Part shown: positions 34,002 to 41,333 of the stretch, in pieces | Layout of the letters: each line of letters starts with the position of its first letter | Numbering within the stretch: the stretch's first letter is position 1 | IMG/VR virus record: IMGVR_UViG_3300025087_000086 | Coordinates: 1 to 54,400 of that record | From: a virus | DNA: 54,400 nt | Strand: one strand, 5' to 3' | Program-made: the position numbers and the translations under genes | The notes under the pieces: model-generated | Told to the model about the DNA's origin: nothing | The model's database searches: none | What the model saw: only the letters and a program-made list of their open reading frames with translations

Positions 34002-34098
34002 AGAGTGCCAGGGGATTCGAACCCCTGCTTGCAACCTGCTTGCTTTAAAGGGAATCGAACCCTTTACCTACTTTGGTAGGTGTACACCAGTAGCACTC
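34002..34098 (-). tRNA. Unusual tRNA-like gene, class II type or degenerate
   Basis: The ends pair (GAGTGC with GCACTC) and a normal T arm (AGGGG-TTCGAAT-CCCCT) is present. The middle is odd: a second T-arm-like hairpin (AAGGG-TTCGATT-CCCTT) sits where the anticodon arm should be, which would give anticodon CGA (Ser), and a further hairpin CCTAC/GTAGG lies in the D region. A GCAA/TTGC stem could be a long variable arm. It may be tRNA-Ser, a chimera or a decayed gene. Confidence 0.5.
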
Positions 34099-34106
34099 TT
34101 ATGAAC

Positions 34107-34182
34107 TGGCTCCAGAGCCAGGACTCGAACTTGGAATACCTTGGTTAACAGCCAAGTGTCTTGCCAATTAGACTACTCTGGA
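34107..34182 (-). tRNA. tRNA-Asn (anticodon GUU)
   Basis: Acceptor TCCAGAG/CTCTGGA, D stem GTCT/AGAC, anticodon stem CTTGG/CCAAG with loop CTGTTAA, and encoded CCA are visible. The T stem has one mismatch. Confidence 0.9.
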
Positions 34183-34193
34183 GTGTATTCTAG

Positions 34194-34343
34194 TTATTCT
34201 GTCTCTGTTGGTTTCCTTAAAAGCGTAAGTGCATGAGCTAAACTAGCTATAGCTTGAGCAAATTGCTGCGCTTCAAACGCACTCTTCGTGTCTGTTAATG
34301 ATTTCGTTAGTTCCTCTATTGCGTTTTCAAGTTTCTTTTCCAT
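34194..34343 (-). CDS. Small helical protein inside the tRNA cluster
   Basis: The 49-residue frame (MEKKLENAIEELTKSLTDTK and on) is a single amphipathic helix pair with Ala-rich centre. AGGAG lies upstream. It is below usual length cut-offs but its amino-acid pattern is clearly protein-like. Function unknown. Confidence 0.6.
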   Translation of the reverse strand: MEKKLENAIEELTKSLTDTKSAFEAQQFAQAIASLAHALTLLRKPTETE

Positions 34344-34525
34344 AGGGTTTCATCTCCTAATCTCCGTCAGTTTTAGAACCAACCTAATGCGGCTGAGTTA
34401 GGCTGGTTAAACAGGTATCTGTCTCTAGTACCTAGACCCTCAGCTCAGTACCGAGGGCTTCCTGAGCCCGTTTCCCTGCTAAGCAATCGTCTCTAGAGAC
34501 AGACTCCATTGGCCTCTCTGCTATC
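34344..34525 (-). other. Structured non-coding stretch in tRNA cluster
   Basis: No gene is seen. It holds a hairpin with arms 34377-34387 and 34398-34408 (one mismatch), smaller repeats such as GCTCAG/CTGAGC, and a one-mismatch palindrome at 34488. It may be a small RNA, processing signals or a decayed tRNA. No tRNA T arm is visible. Confidence 0.45.
34488..34501. repeat. Palindrome, one mismatch
   Basis: Intergenic, between tRNA genes. Confidence 0.7.
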
Positions 34526-34612
34526 TGGTCCAAGTGGAGAGACTCGAACTCTCACGCCCTAACGAGCGGCAGTCCCTAAAACTGCTGTGGCTACCAGTTA
34601 CACCACACTTGG
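34526..34612 (-). tRNA. tRNA-Leu (anticodon UAG)
   Basis: Acceptor CCAAGTG/CACTTGG, anticodon stem GCAGT/ACTGC with loop TTTAGGG, a long variable arm and encoded CCA define a class II tRNA. It reads CUA and related Leu codons, which are common in phage genes here. Confidence 0.9.
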
Positions 34613-34618
34613 ATACCT

Positions 34619-34719
34619 TAAGGTACTACACAGGTGAAAGGACTTTTTACGAGATGCGGTAGCCCACTCTTGACTTTATACCCGACTCAACCTTTACTTA
34701 CTACCTGTGTAGTACCTTA
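34619..34719. repeat. 17-bp perfect inverted repeat
   Basis: Arms at 34619-34635 and 34703-34719 are perfect complements around a 67-base interval. The left arm also overlaps the 12-base palindrome TACCTTAAGGTA at 34614-34625. It lies between tRNA-Leu and the end of a small gene, whose last codons are in the right arm. It may be a transcript-end or RNA-processing structure. Confidence 0.75.
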
Positions 34720-34916
34720 TAGTCATTTTCTGTAAATGAGCTACCATCCTCCCAACCGAGTGAACTTAGTGGCACTGGCTTAGTTCTGTGCGTTTCGTTC
34801 CCATTCCTATCCTTATGAATTGAGTAACCATAAGTCACCACTCTCCCGCCTTCAAATAAACTAAACATTTTTAGTTCAACAGTCCCATAAAATGTAGATA
34901 GATTAATCTTTTTCAT
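34701..34916 (-). CDS. Unknown small protein
   Basis: I start at ATG 34916, which overlaps the end of the upstream gene (ATGAAAAAG), instead of a longer frame from 35033. The 71-residue product has a beta-rich pattern (STFYGTVELKMFSLFEGGRV). Function unknown. Confidence 0.6.
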   Translation of the reverse strand: MKKINLSTFYGTVELKMFSLFEGGRVVTYGYSIHKDRNGNETHRTKPVPLSSLGWEDGSSFTENDYKVLHR

Positions 34917-35118
34917 ACCTGAACTGATCTCCCAAGAAATCCACTGACTCTCCCGGGTAACACTTTGGCCTCTCTCCAAAGAAACACACTGGAGCCCCCT
35001 CGGAACCCCACCATGCTTCCGCATTAGCTGCATCGGTATCAGTGAAGAACCTGTCGCATTTGTTCTTGTGTGTACAGGTGTTCTCTCTACACCAGGTTCG
35101 ACCTTTGTAGCACATCAC
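34903..35118 (-). CDS. Cys-rich small protein, zinc-binding candidate
   Basis: The 71-residue product has four Cys and a His in the first 21 residues (CYKGRTWCRENTCTHKNKC) and two later ones. It resembles phage proteins that bind zinc or a metal cluster. It overlaps both neighbours by a few bases. Confidence 0.6.
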   Translation of the reverse strand: MMCYKGRTWCRENTCTHKNKCDRFFTDTDAANAEAWWGSEGAPVCFFGERPKCYPGESVDFLGDQFRYEKD

Positions 35119-35486
35119 TAGTAGCTCCTCCCACTTATATATTTATTCTTTATATCCTCTCCTAACTTCTTGAGTTTTACCTCTCTAACACTCTCTTGCT
35201 CCTGAGCATTCAGTATTATCGCTTCCAGCTTTCCAAGTATCGCTAAGTACTGAGGGTGAGTAGCATCACAGTAGTCTCCGTGTTTCAGTGAATGCTCTAG
35301 TGCTTGTACTGGGTCACTAGTTTTGAATGAACCATCTCTCATAAGCAGACTAAACCTACAGTCCTTACAAGTGTATCGAAACGTACTCACATACATCCCG
35401 TCTATTCTAATTGAGCATCTGAACTTAGACTCTCCCTGATTCCCTTGGGAGTCTTGGGTATCTTTTGCTTTTCTATCTGAATCCAT
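35118..35486 (-). CDS. Unknown protein overlapping the endonuclease gene
   Basis: The 122-residue frame overlaps the previous gene by 85 bases. Its first 20 residues (DTQDSQGNQGE) are low complexity. A CxxC motif follows (YTCKDCRFS). The start may be later, at MYVSTFRYTCKDC. Function unknown. Confidence 0.55.
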   Translation of the reverse strand: MDSDRKAKDTQDSQGNQGESKFRCSIRIDGMYVSTFRYTCKDCRFSLLMRDGSFKTSDPVQALEHSLKHGDYCDATHPQYLAILGKLEAIILNAQEQESVREVKLKKLGEDIKNKYISGRSY

Positions 35487-35902
35487 TCCTTAGTTACCTC
35501 CCCGGAACAGAGAACCTCAGGTACATTCTGCACCGAATAACATAGAACCCCATACCTGTTACACCAGTCTCTGTATGTCATGTAGCTACCGTCTTTCCTT
35601 ACCTGGCCGTACTTTTTCTCTGGATTGGAGAAGAGAAATACTAACTCTACCCCAGGCGTCTCAGCAATAGCTTTGTACTTCGCTGCATCCCCCTCCCGAA
35701 AGAAACCCTTGGTCTCTATGAGTAGCCACTCCTTTCCGATAAAGGTGAAGTCAGGTTGGTACACCCTAGACATCCTGTAGTGTACCTTAGCTTCTTTACT
35801 CTCGTACTCAGCAGCAGGTAAGAGAGCCGCTACTGTCGCTTCAAACTTGCTCTTGTACTTCCCCGTTTTCTGGGGTTTCTTGGAGTATCGCTTGTATTTC
35901 AC
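35402..35902 (-). CDS. Endonuclease I, Holliday junction resolvase (T7 gp3-like)
   Basis: The 166-residue protein matches the T7 endonuclease I family: KSKFEATVA with Glu21, then YQPDFTF with Asp51 and IETKGFF with Glu63 and Lys65, the catalytic E...D...ExK set. It resolves branched DNA during replication and packaging. It starts at GTG 35902, inside the end of the exonuclease gene, a coupling also seen in T7-like phages. Confidence 0.88.
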   Translation of the reverse strand: MKYKRYSKKPQKTGKYKSKFEATVAALLPAAEYESKEAKVHYRMSRVYQPDFTFIGKEWLLIETKGFFREGDAAKYKAIAETPGVELVFLFSNPEKKYGQVRKDGSYMTYRDWCNRYGVLCYSVQNVPEVLCSGEVTKEWIQIEKQKIPKTPKGIRESLSSDAQLE

Positions 35903-36965
35903 TTGGTAAAATCGCTCCTCTAGTAAGTGGTGGTTCCCATACTTCTTTTGGGTCTCTAAGTAAATGAACTTGTCTAGCCACGTTCGTTAAAGCTGCTAAA
36001 GCAAGGTCATACTTATCATTTGGTGTTAGATACCCAGACATTTCCTGCGGGATGTTCTTCTCCACATCTTTGAGATAAGCAAGAAGAGTTGAGAAAAAGA
36101 AACTCTCGTCTGAATCAGAGTTCCTTGTAGCCAATATCTTTTCAGCAGTCTTAGGGCCTACACCAGAGATACCGTAGATACCATCAGTAACGTCTCCCAT
36201 TAGTACCTGCTTCCAGAAATTGTAACGAGCCGCCAGTTGGTCAACCTGTAGTATCTCATCCTTCACTGGATTATAGTGAATCCCTGGAATCTGAAGCAAA
36301 TCTTTGTCTACAGAGACAATTACATTGGCTATTCCGAGTTCATTCAGTTGCTTGTTTCGAATAGCCAACACGTCATCTGCTTCGAGCCTATCCACAGACA
36401 TCGCTCCGAACTTATCCATAAGGTACTGCTTACAAGCGTTCAGATGCACTGGCTTATGCTCTTCCTTGCGCTTCTCTTTGTACGAGGGGTTGACTTCTTT
36501 ACGGAAATTCGTAGCTCCAGTGAGATAGAGTTCGAAGAAGAGATTCTTAGTATCCCCAATATGGTTATCCACTAAGCTATTATACATACTCTCAAGTGCC
36601 ATAGCTACATTGTGTATAGCGTATGACTCTGGTTCTGGTTTGAATACTGTAGTGATCTTGGGATTCTCTATACCGTTAGCTACACAGAAGGCGTCCATGT
36701 CCTTCTTATACCGAGTAGTGTAACCCTTGGAACTGTGTACCCCTGGCTCATTGGATACTCTGTACCTCACCTTATACATCTTCCCATCACAAGTAGCTGC
36801 TGCTCTGTAAGCGAATACATCAGCATCTACCAAGTACACTACATCACTTGGGTTCGGCTCAGTGAACCCTGTCCTGCATACCATACTTGACAAGGGATTC
36901 TTCTTTGGCTCCTTGTAAGTACCATTCTTTTTCATGTCTAATATCTGTTCTGCTATTAGCGCCAT
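35841..36965 (-). CDS. 5'-3' exonuclease / flap nuclease (T7 gp6-like)
   Basis: The 374-residue protein (ATG 36965, after CTGGAG; a GTG six codons earlier is possible) shows the FEN motifs: VYLVDADVF, DRLEADDVLAI, IVSVDKDLLQIPG and the helix-hairpin-helix GDVTDGIYGISGVGPKTA. It degrades DNA from 5' ends, removing primers and supplying nucleotides. The one-mismatch palindrome at 36305 falls in the SVDKD motif, where a perfect copy would replace Val. Confidence 0.88.
   Translation of the reverse strand: MALIAEQILDMKKNGTYKEPKKNPLSSMVCRTGFTEPNPSDVVYLVDADVFAYRAAATCDGKMYKVRYRVSNEPGVHSSKGYTTRYKKDMDAFCVANGIENPKITTVFKPEPESYAIHNVAMALESMYNSLVDNHIGDTKNLFFELYLTGATNFRKEVNPSYKEKRKEEHKPVHLNACKQYLMDKFGAMSVDRLEADDVLAIRNKQLNELGIANVIVSVDKDLLQIPGIHYNPVKDEILQVDQLAARYNFWKQVLMGDVTDGIYGISGVGPKTAEKILATRNSDSDESFFFSTLLAYLKDVEKNIPQEMSGYLTPNDKYDLALAALTNVARQVHLLRDPKEVWEPPLTRGAILPSEIQAILQETPENGEVQEQV
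36305..36318. repeat. Palindrome, one mismatch
   Basis: In the SVDKD motif of the flap nuclease; the deviating base preserves Val. Confidence 0.65.
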
Positions 36966-37008
36966 AAGTTCTCCAGTTGCCACTGAGTTGAGTTGTCTAG
37001 GTCTCTAC

Positions 37009-37096
37009 AAAAAAGAAAGCCTTGTCTCAGGTACCTTGGAAGCTCCCAAGCATTACCCCCGCGAGGTTGTTAGGTTCCCGTCTCCAGAGACAAGGC
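37009..37096 (-). terminator. Terminator downstream of SSB, containing a palindrome half
   Basis: On the - strand, GCCTTGTCTC (37087-37096) pairs with GAGACAAGGC (37019-37028), directly followed by a T-rich run (37009-37018). The inner arm is part of the near palindrome at 37079-37092. The loop holds other pairing options. It should stop leftward transcription after the SSB gene. Confidence 0.6.
37079..37092. repeat. Palindrome, one mismatch
   Basis: Intergenic, forming part of the terminator stem after SSB. Confidence 0.7.
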
Positions 37097-37102
37097 AGTT
37101 GT

Positions 37103-37576
37103 TCAGAATACTATGTTGTTTGATCCAGCGCCGTTGAAAGCTACAAGGTTCTCTACTACTACCTTATCAAAGTAAAGAGGAAGGTGGGTCTTCCCTGCCA
37201 CTGAGAAGAACTTAGCGGAGCAGTGTACTGTGACAATGCTGCCGTTCCCTATCGCGTCAGTACATGGAGTGCCATCGGGGAACTCCACTACAGGAGGGGT
37301 GCGAAGTGTCCCATCTGGGTTATGTACTTTGCGTTTAGCAGTGATGAAGTACTCACCTTCCTTTTCCTTGACCGGAAATCCAATTGCTTTCATCTCATTG
37401 TATTGAGCTTCACTTAGTAACAGATCAATCTTCCAAGCTGGTTTAATAGAGTATTTGGCGTTCCCTTCATCCGGCTTATGGACCCTAGCCCATCGGCATT
37501 CTGTGCTCTGAATCTGGAACTTCTGATACTTACCTTCAAAGGCACTCTGCATTTCTTGAATCGTTGGTTTACTCAT
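37103..37576 (-). CDS. Single-stranded DNA-binding protein (podovirus type)
   Basis: The 157-residue protein reads as an OB fold of the phage SSB type: WARVHKPDEG, AWKIDLLLSEAQ, IGNGSIVTVHCSAKFF and a closing strand VVVENLVAFNG. It has a GGAGG site 7 bases before ATG, and a consensus promoter lies just upstream. The terminal region lacks the very acidic tail of T7 gp2.5. It protects single strands during replication. Confidence 0.78.
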   Translation of the reverse strand: MSKPTIQEMQSAFEGKYQKFQIQSTECRWARVHKPDEGNAKYSIKPAWKIDLLLSEAQYNEMKAIGFPVKEKEGEYFITAKRKVHNPDGTLRTPPVVEFPDGTPCTDAIGNGSIVTVHCSAKFFSVAGKTHLPLYFDKVVVENLVAFNGAGSNNIVF

Positions 37577-37669
37577 TTGTTTTCCTCCGTTACATTGGGT
37601 TACATTGGTTCTTTCCGTTAATTACTTGGCCCATCTTGGTTTTCTTTAGCTCAACTCAGTGGCAACCAA

Positions 37670-37698
37670 ATAGTACCAAACCTAGTACATCTTGTCAA
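37670..37698 (-). promoter_or_regulatory. Sigma-70-like promoter for SSB
   Basis: On the - strand, TTGACA (37693-37698), 17 bases, then TACTAT (37670-37675). This is near the consensus for the main bacterial sigma factor, and the SSB gene starts about 95 bases downstream. It allows expression by unmodified host polymerase. Confidence 0.68.
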
Positions 37699-37937
37699 GT
37701 ATATGTAAGTAATTGAATTGGTTCAAAGTCTTCTTTCTCCCCCCACCATGGAACTTCCCGGTCTTTATCAAAAGTATTAAACTGGTTTTCAGTTATAAAT
37801 CCGAAGCAGTCCCCTCTAGTTCCGAGGATAAGCACTAAACTTCCGACTTCTATACACTCACTAATTGAGTCAGTAGTCTCTCCATCCCTGCTCTTGAGTA
37901 CTGCATAGTATGGCTCATCAAAATATTTTGTACTCAT
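37695..37937 (-). CDS. Unknown small protein
   Basis: The 80-residue product overlaps the sigma-like gene stop (ATGA) and ends at the SSB promoter. It is beta-rich (CIEVGSLVLILGTRGDCFGF). It could be a partner of the preceding sigma-like protein, but this is only by position. Confidence 0.6.
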   Translation of the reverse strand: MSTKYFDEPYYAVLKSRDGETTDSISECIEVGSLVLILGTRGDCFGFITENQFNTFDKDREVPWWGEKEDFEPIQLLTYT

Positions 37938-38545
37938 CCCAGTACCCCCTTACCCTTGTGTATAATAGTCTTTATAGCCAGAGCCACAGTCTGCCTTGAT
38001 ACCCCGAGCCTCTTAGCTACCTCTTGATCCGAGTTGCCATAGTGTAAGTAAAGTTCAAGTATCTCTCTTTGCCTAGCAGTGAGTTTGGCTTTGCTTAGTA
38101 CGTCTTCAAGCTCCAGCTCAATGGTGTGGTGGTCTGCCTTAGGATCATCTATGCTCTCTTCAAAATTAATAGGCTCAGGGATATCCCATATATGGGATTC
38201 ATTATTTATTATCTCTTCTATAGAATACTTAGATTCCTTAGTATTACCTTTGCTCTTCTTAGTACTCTTATATCTAAAATTCCTATACTCTTTTCTTTCA
38301 TAAAGGTAACAAGAAAACAGTACCCTCTGGTATACAAAGGTATTCATTGGTACCCCTAGGTCCGGGTTGAACATATGCCTTGCTTCCATGAGCCAGATGA
38401 AAGCCTCTTGCTCCATGTCCTCCCTGAAAGGCTGAAGGTGCTTCTTGAATGAGATGAATTTATTTACTACATACTTACAAAAAGATATATCGTTCTTGAT
38501 ATCTTTGTCATCGTACTGAAATTTCCCAGCTCTAGGTTCACTCAT
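37934..38545 (-). CDS. RNA polymerase sigma-70-family factor
   Basis: The 203-residue protein has a region-2-like segment (MEQEAFIWLMEARHMFNPDL, then NTFVYQRVLF) and a clear region-4 helix-turn-helix (LTARQREILELYLHYGNSDQ, then VAKRLGVSRQTVALAI). It is small, like extracytoplasmic and phage sigma factors. It may redirect host polymerase to later phage promoters, which would fit the absence of a phage RNA polymerase in this window. Confidence 0.8.
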   Translation of the reverse strand: MSEPRAGKFQYDDKDIKNDISFCKYVVNKFISFKKHLQPFREDMEQEAFIWLMEARHMFNPDLGVPMNTFVYQRVLFSCYLYERKEYRNFRYKSTKKSKGNTKESKYSIEEIINNESHIWDIPEPINFEESIDDPKADHHTIELELEDVLSKAKLTARQREILELYLHYGNSDQEVAKRLGVSRQTVALAIKTIIHKGKGVLG

Positions 38546-38817
38546 ATATCCTCTTGTATTAAGATTATTTCTTCTAGTTCATCGAGTCTCCAATTCCAGA
38601 TGCCATTTCCATGTATCCACTCATTCTCTTGGAAGTTGAAATCTAGATTACTGTAGTAAGTATACATTGGATTTACTACAACACCAGTATTTCTAGTTGT
38701 TTTACATAAGAATCCTGTCTTAGCTATCTTAGCAGATGCGCTAGTAGTTCTATCCTTTGTAACTACGAACACAGTCCCCACTGGGGGGAGCTTAGGCACA
38801 TCAATGGACTTCTGCAT
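38542..38817 (-). CDS. Unknown small protein
   Basis: I start at ATG 38817 after GGAGG; this is inside the end of the polymerase gene. The 91-residue product (MQKSIDVPKLPPVGTVFVVT and on) is beta-rich with several Trp residues near the C-terminus. Its stop overlaps the sigma gene start. Function unknown. Confidence 0.62.
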   Translation of the reverse strand: MQKSIDVPKLPPVGTVFVVTKDRTTSASAKIAKTGFLCKTTRNTGVVVNPMYTYYSNLDFNFQENEWIHGNGIWNWRLDELEEIILIQEDI

Positions 38818-40720
38818 AATTACCTCCAAATTTCACATCACATTCAATGGGAATCTTTATGTCGTAGAATTCCCCCGCTCTCTTAGCAGAGACCCCAAGG
38901 CAAACATTAAGAGCATCCCTGTGATCTTGTGTATCTTCCATCTCGTACTCAAGCTCATCATGGTATGCTATGAGTTGCTTAATTATAAAAGCCACTAAAC
39001 CGCAGTACCACTCATGCATTAGCACCATCCAACGCTTGAAGATGATAGCCGCTGAGGATTGGATCAAGCTATTAAGCAGCTTATGGTCACTCCTAATGAA
39101 CACCTTACGCCCATCGAGACCATAGATAAACCCCTGGTTTCTTCTGAACGACTGAACCAAAAGCTCCCTGATACTATCAAGGCCCTTGTTAATCCTCCAG
39201 TATTCTTTGACTAGCTTCCTTGCTTTATTTACTGGTATCTTAAGCAACTTACTAAGCTTCTCTGGACCAGCACCGTAGCTCAGTGAGTACAGAAATATCT
39301 TAGCATCGTTCCTAGATATCCCCAGAGTCCTAGCATTGTAGGTATGAATGTCCTCTTGTAACAAGACGTTTATCAACGCTCCTCCATCAAACATAGCGGA
39401 GTAATGTCCCATGAGCCTCGCTTCAATCCCCTTGAGGTCAGAGCCTATCATGACCATGCCTTCAGGCACTTTAAACAACTCCCTTAACTCTTTCCCGTAT
39501 GCGCTTGTAACTCTGGGTAAATTCACTACCTTACCTGAATGCCTGTACCTAGCAGTAGGAGTACCACAAGTGATCCCATCTGCGGGGAGTCTACCGTCTG
39601 ATCTGACCTCACCTATTGCACCCTTACTACAGTCCTTCTCGTTGACTAGGAATGACATACGATGCTTCAGAGTCAAAAGGTGAGCAATGTCTTTACCTAG
39701 ACCAGCGGGGAGGGAATCATAGGACTCTTCAGTAAGTCTCGGTGAAGACTTTTCCTTGGTCCCCTTCTTATAGTTCCACTCAGTAGGCTCCCAACCGAGA
39801 CCAAGAAGTACTCCCTTTAGCTCGTCCGGAGACTTCACATTGACTTGCCTGAATCCCACTCTGGAGAAGGGACCGACTGCTAGACTTGAATGGGAACCGT
39901 TGCCACTAACGTACTTCATAGCTCTAGTGGACAGAGAACCGTTAGCATTAAATGGCTTAGATACTTCGATTACTCCCTTGGTTTTCTCTTGAATCCAAGG
40001 GAGCCTTGATTGTACCTCAATCTCTAGCTCAGAGAATTCTTGGGAGAGATTATTGTAGAGACTAATGGCTTTATCTGTATCAAAGAGCACTCCATTCAGC
40101 ACTTGATGAGCATGTATCCAAAGTACCTTTTGTTCTAAGTCTACTGCCGATTGCCAAATGGGCTTCTGAACTCCATTTACTTCTCTGGTTTCGTAGAGTC
40201 CCTTGGTCTTCACAAAGTACTCATACAGTTTCCAGTTCAGCTCCACATCTCTTATGCATCTGGTCAGCATGTCATCTGATAGCTGGGTCCAGTCGTTGTG
40301 CTCTACCTTGGGGATACCCAATACGTCTCCCCAGTACTCCAACGAATTCTCTGTCTCTGGAGACAGCAGTTGGGATACTGTCATAGTGTCTAGTATCTGG
40401 AAATTCCAAGGAGTGATCTCAGTACCCCTAGATAACCCAAGCTTCTTAATCAAAGGCAGATCAAAGCCACATATGTTGTGTCCAACCAGAGTACGACTGT
40501 TATTAATAAAATTCTTAAGCTCTCTAATCCCATCAGCTATCCCACCCCATCTGTTGTTGAGGTGTATGAAATCTCGAATCTTACTTATATCATCATAGTA
40601 TAGGAACGTATCACTACTAGTTCTCACTACAATACAATGTATCTTAGTGGCCTCATACAGTAACCCATCTGCTTCTATGTCAAAGACTACAGTGTTCGCT
40701 GGATTGTATTCCCATGTCAT
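38801..40720 (-). CDS. DNA polymerase, family A (T7-like)
   Basis: The 639-residue protein has a 3'-5' exonuclease domain (VFDIEADG with Asp14 and Glu16; HNICGFDLPLI) and a polymerase domain with motif A (MIGSDLKGIEARLMGHYS), motif B (DAKIFLYSLSYGAG) and motif C (AYHDELE, Asp588). No 5' nuclease domain is present; the flap nuclease is a separate gene. It is the replicative polymerase. The palindrome at 40352 is read as LSPET. Confidence 0.93.
   Translation of the reverse strand: MTWEYNPANTVVFDIEADGLLYEATKIHCIVVRTSSDTFLYYDDISKIRDFIHLNNRWGGIADGIRELKNFINNSRTLVGHNICGFDLPLIKKLGLSRGTEITPWNFQILDTMTVSQLLSPETENSLEYWGDVLGIPKVEHNDWTQLSDDMLTRCIRDVELNWKLYEYFVKTKGLYETREVNGVQKPIWQSAVDLEQKVLWIHAHQVLNGVLFDTDKAISLYNNLSQEFSELEIEVQSRLPWIQEKTKGVIEVSKPFNANGSLSTRAMKYVSGNGSHSSLAVGPFSRVGFRQVNVKSPDELKGVLLGLGWEPTEWNYKKGTKEKSSPRLTEESYDSLPAGLGKDIAHLLTLKHRMSFLVNEKDCSKGAIGEVRSDGRLPADGITCGTPTARYRHSGKVVNLPRVTSAYGKELRELFKVPEGMVMIGSDLKGIEARLMGHYSAMFDGGALINVLLQEDIHTYNARTLGISRNDAKIFLYSLSYGAGPEKLSKLLKIPVNKARKLVKEYWRINKGLDSIRELLVQSFRRNQGFIYGLDGRKVFIRSDHKLLNSLIQSSAAIIFKRWMVLMHEWYCGLVAFIIKQLIAYHDELEYEMEDTQDHRDALNVCLGVSAKRAGEFYDIKIPIECDVKFGGNYAEVH
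40352..40365. repeat. Palindrome, perfect
   Basis: Read as SPET in DNA polymerase. Confidence 0.9.
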
Positions 40721-40737
40721 GATTACCTCCGGTTACA

Positions 40738-40929
40738 TTAGATAATCTTCTCATACATAGAGATTATTTGCTTTAGAATTTCTATAGATTTTCCTTGGTA
40801 ATAAACAGAACCTTCACAGAGAATCACTATGATCCACACGAAAGCAGCATGGTAATTACCAGAGATACCAGCGTTTACTCCCCCCATAAATGCAACTATA
40901 ATCATGAGTACTTCTAAGTTAATCTTCAT
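40738..40929 (-). CDS. Small membrane protein
   Basis: The 63-residue product has two hydrophobic segments (VLMIIVAFMGGVNAGI and FVWIIVILCEGSVYY). Its start overlaps the previous stop. Function unknown. Confidence 0.58.
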   Translation of the reverse strand: MKINLEVLMIIVAFMGGVNAGISGNYHAAFVWIIVILCEGSVYYQGKSIEILKQIISMYEKII

Positions 40930-41168
40930 TGTTCCTCCTTAGTAACCTGGATTCTCTCTACTATTTTCCAACCATGTGCATCACACCCATCTAACATACA
41001 CCCAAACTTTTTTTCTTTTATCTGGCTTTCTAAAAGAGTTACGTCATCTCCCGGCCCATAGGGCATTATTAGTTGACAAGGTTCAGTGCAAGAGTCACCA
41101 TCCAAACAAGCAGTGCACTCAAGGATTATATAAAGAGTTGCACTTTTATCCCTGGTTCCTAAACTCAT
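40926..41168 (-). CDS. Cys-rich small protein
   Basis: The frame extends upstream to 41294, but ATG 41168 is better because another gene occupies the upstream bases in a different frame. The 80-residue product has six Cys residues (CTACLDGDSCTEPC, CMLDGCDAHGW), likely metal-binding. Function unknown. Confidence 0.6.
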   Translation of the reverse strand: MSLGTRDKSATLYIILECTACLDGDSCTEPCQLIMPYGPGDDVTLLESQIKEKKFGCMLDGCDAHGWKIVERIQVTKEEQ

Positions 41169-41325
41169 CGAACTCCCTCCTGAATTCATTAAGAATATCC
41201 TGAGCTTCGTACCAGCCGTCCTCGGACCTAGGATCATAGTGATCCTCTTCTTCCCAGCGTACCTTAGTTTTTCCCTTGCTCTCCTCTGCTTCAACTGCCA
41301 TAAGAATATCTAATGTTTCGAACAT
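41146..41325 (-). CDS. Acidic small protein, 59 residues
   Basis: This frame (MFETLDILMAVEAEESKGKT and on, ending EFDEFRNQG) overlaps the next gene's start by 23 bases. Its strongly acidic, helical composition looks genuine, and it is more protein-like than the alternative frame across the same bases. Function unknown. Confidence 0.6.
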   Translation of the reverse strand: MFETLDILMAVEAEESKGKTKVRWEEEDHYDPRSEDGWYEAQDILNEFRREFDEFRNQG

Positions 41326-41333
41326 AGTATCCC

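Noticed and set aside
34344-34525. Another tRNA in the gap
   Set aside because: Several hairpins form, but there is no T loop consensus or acceptor pairing.
40351-40366. CTGT-N8-ACAG, like an SOS (LexA) box
   Set aside because: The eight inner bases are also fixed in all copies of the palindrome, which a LexA box would not need, and most copies are inside genes.
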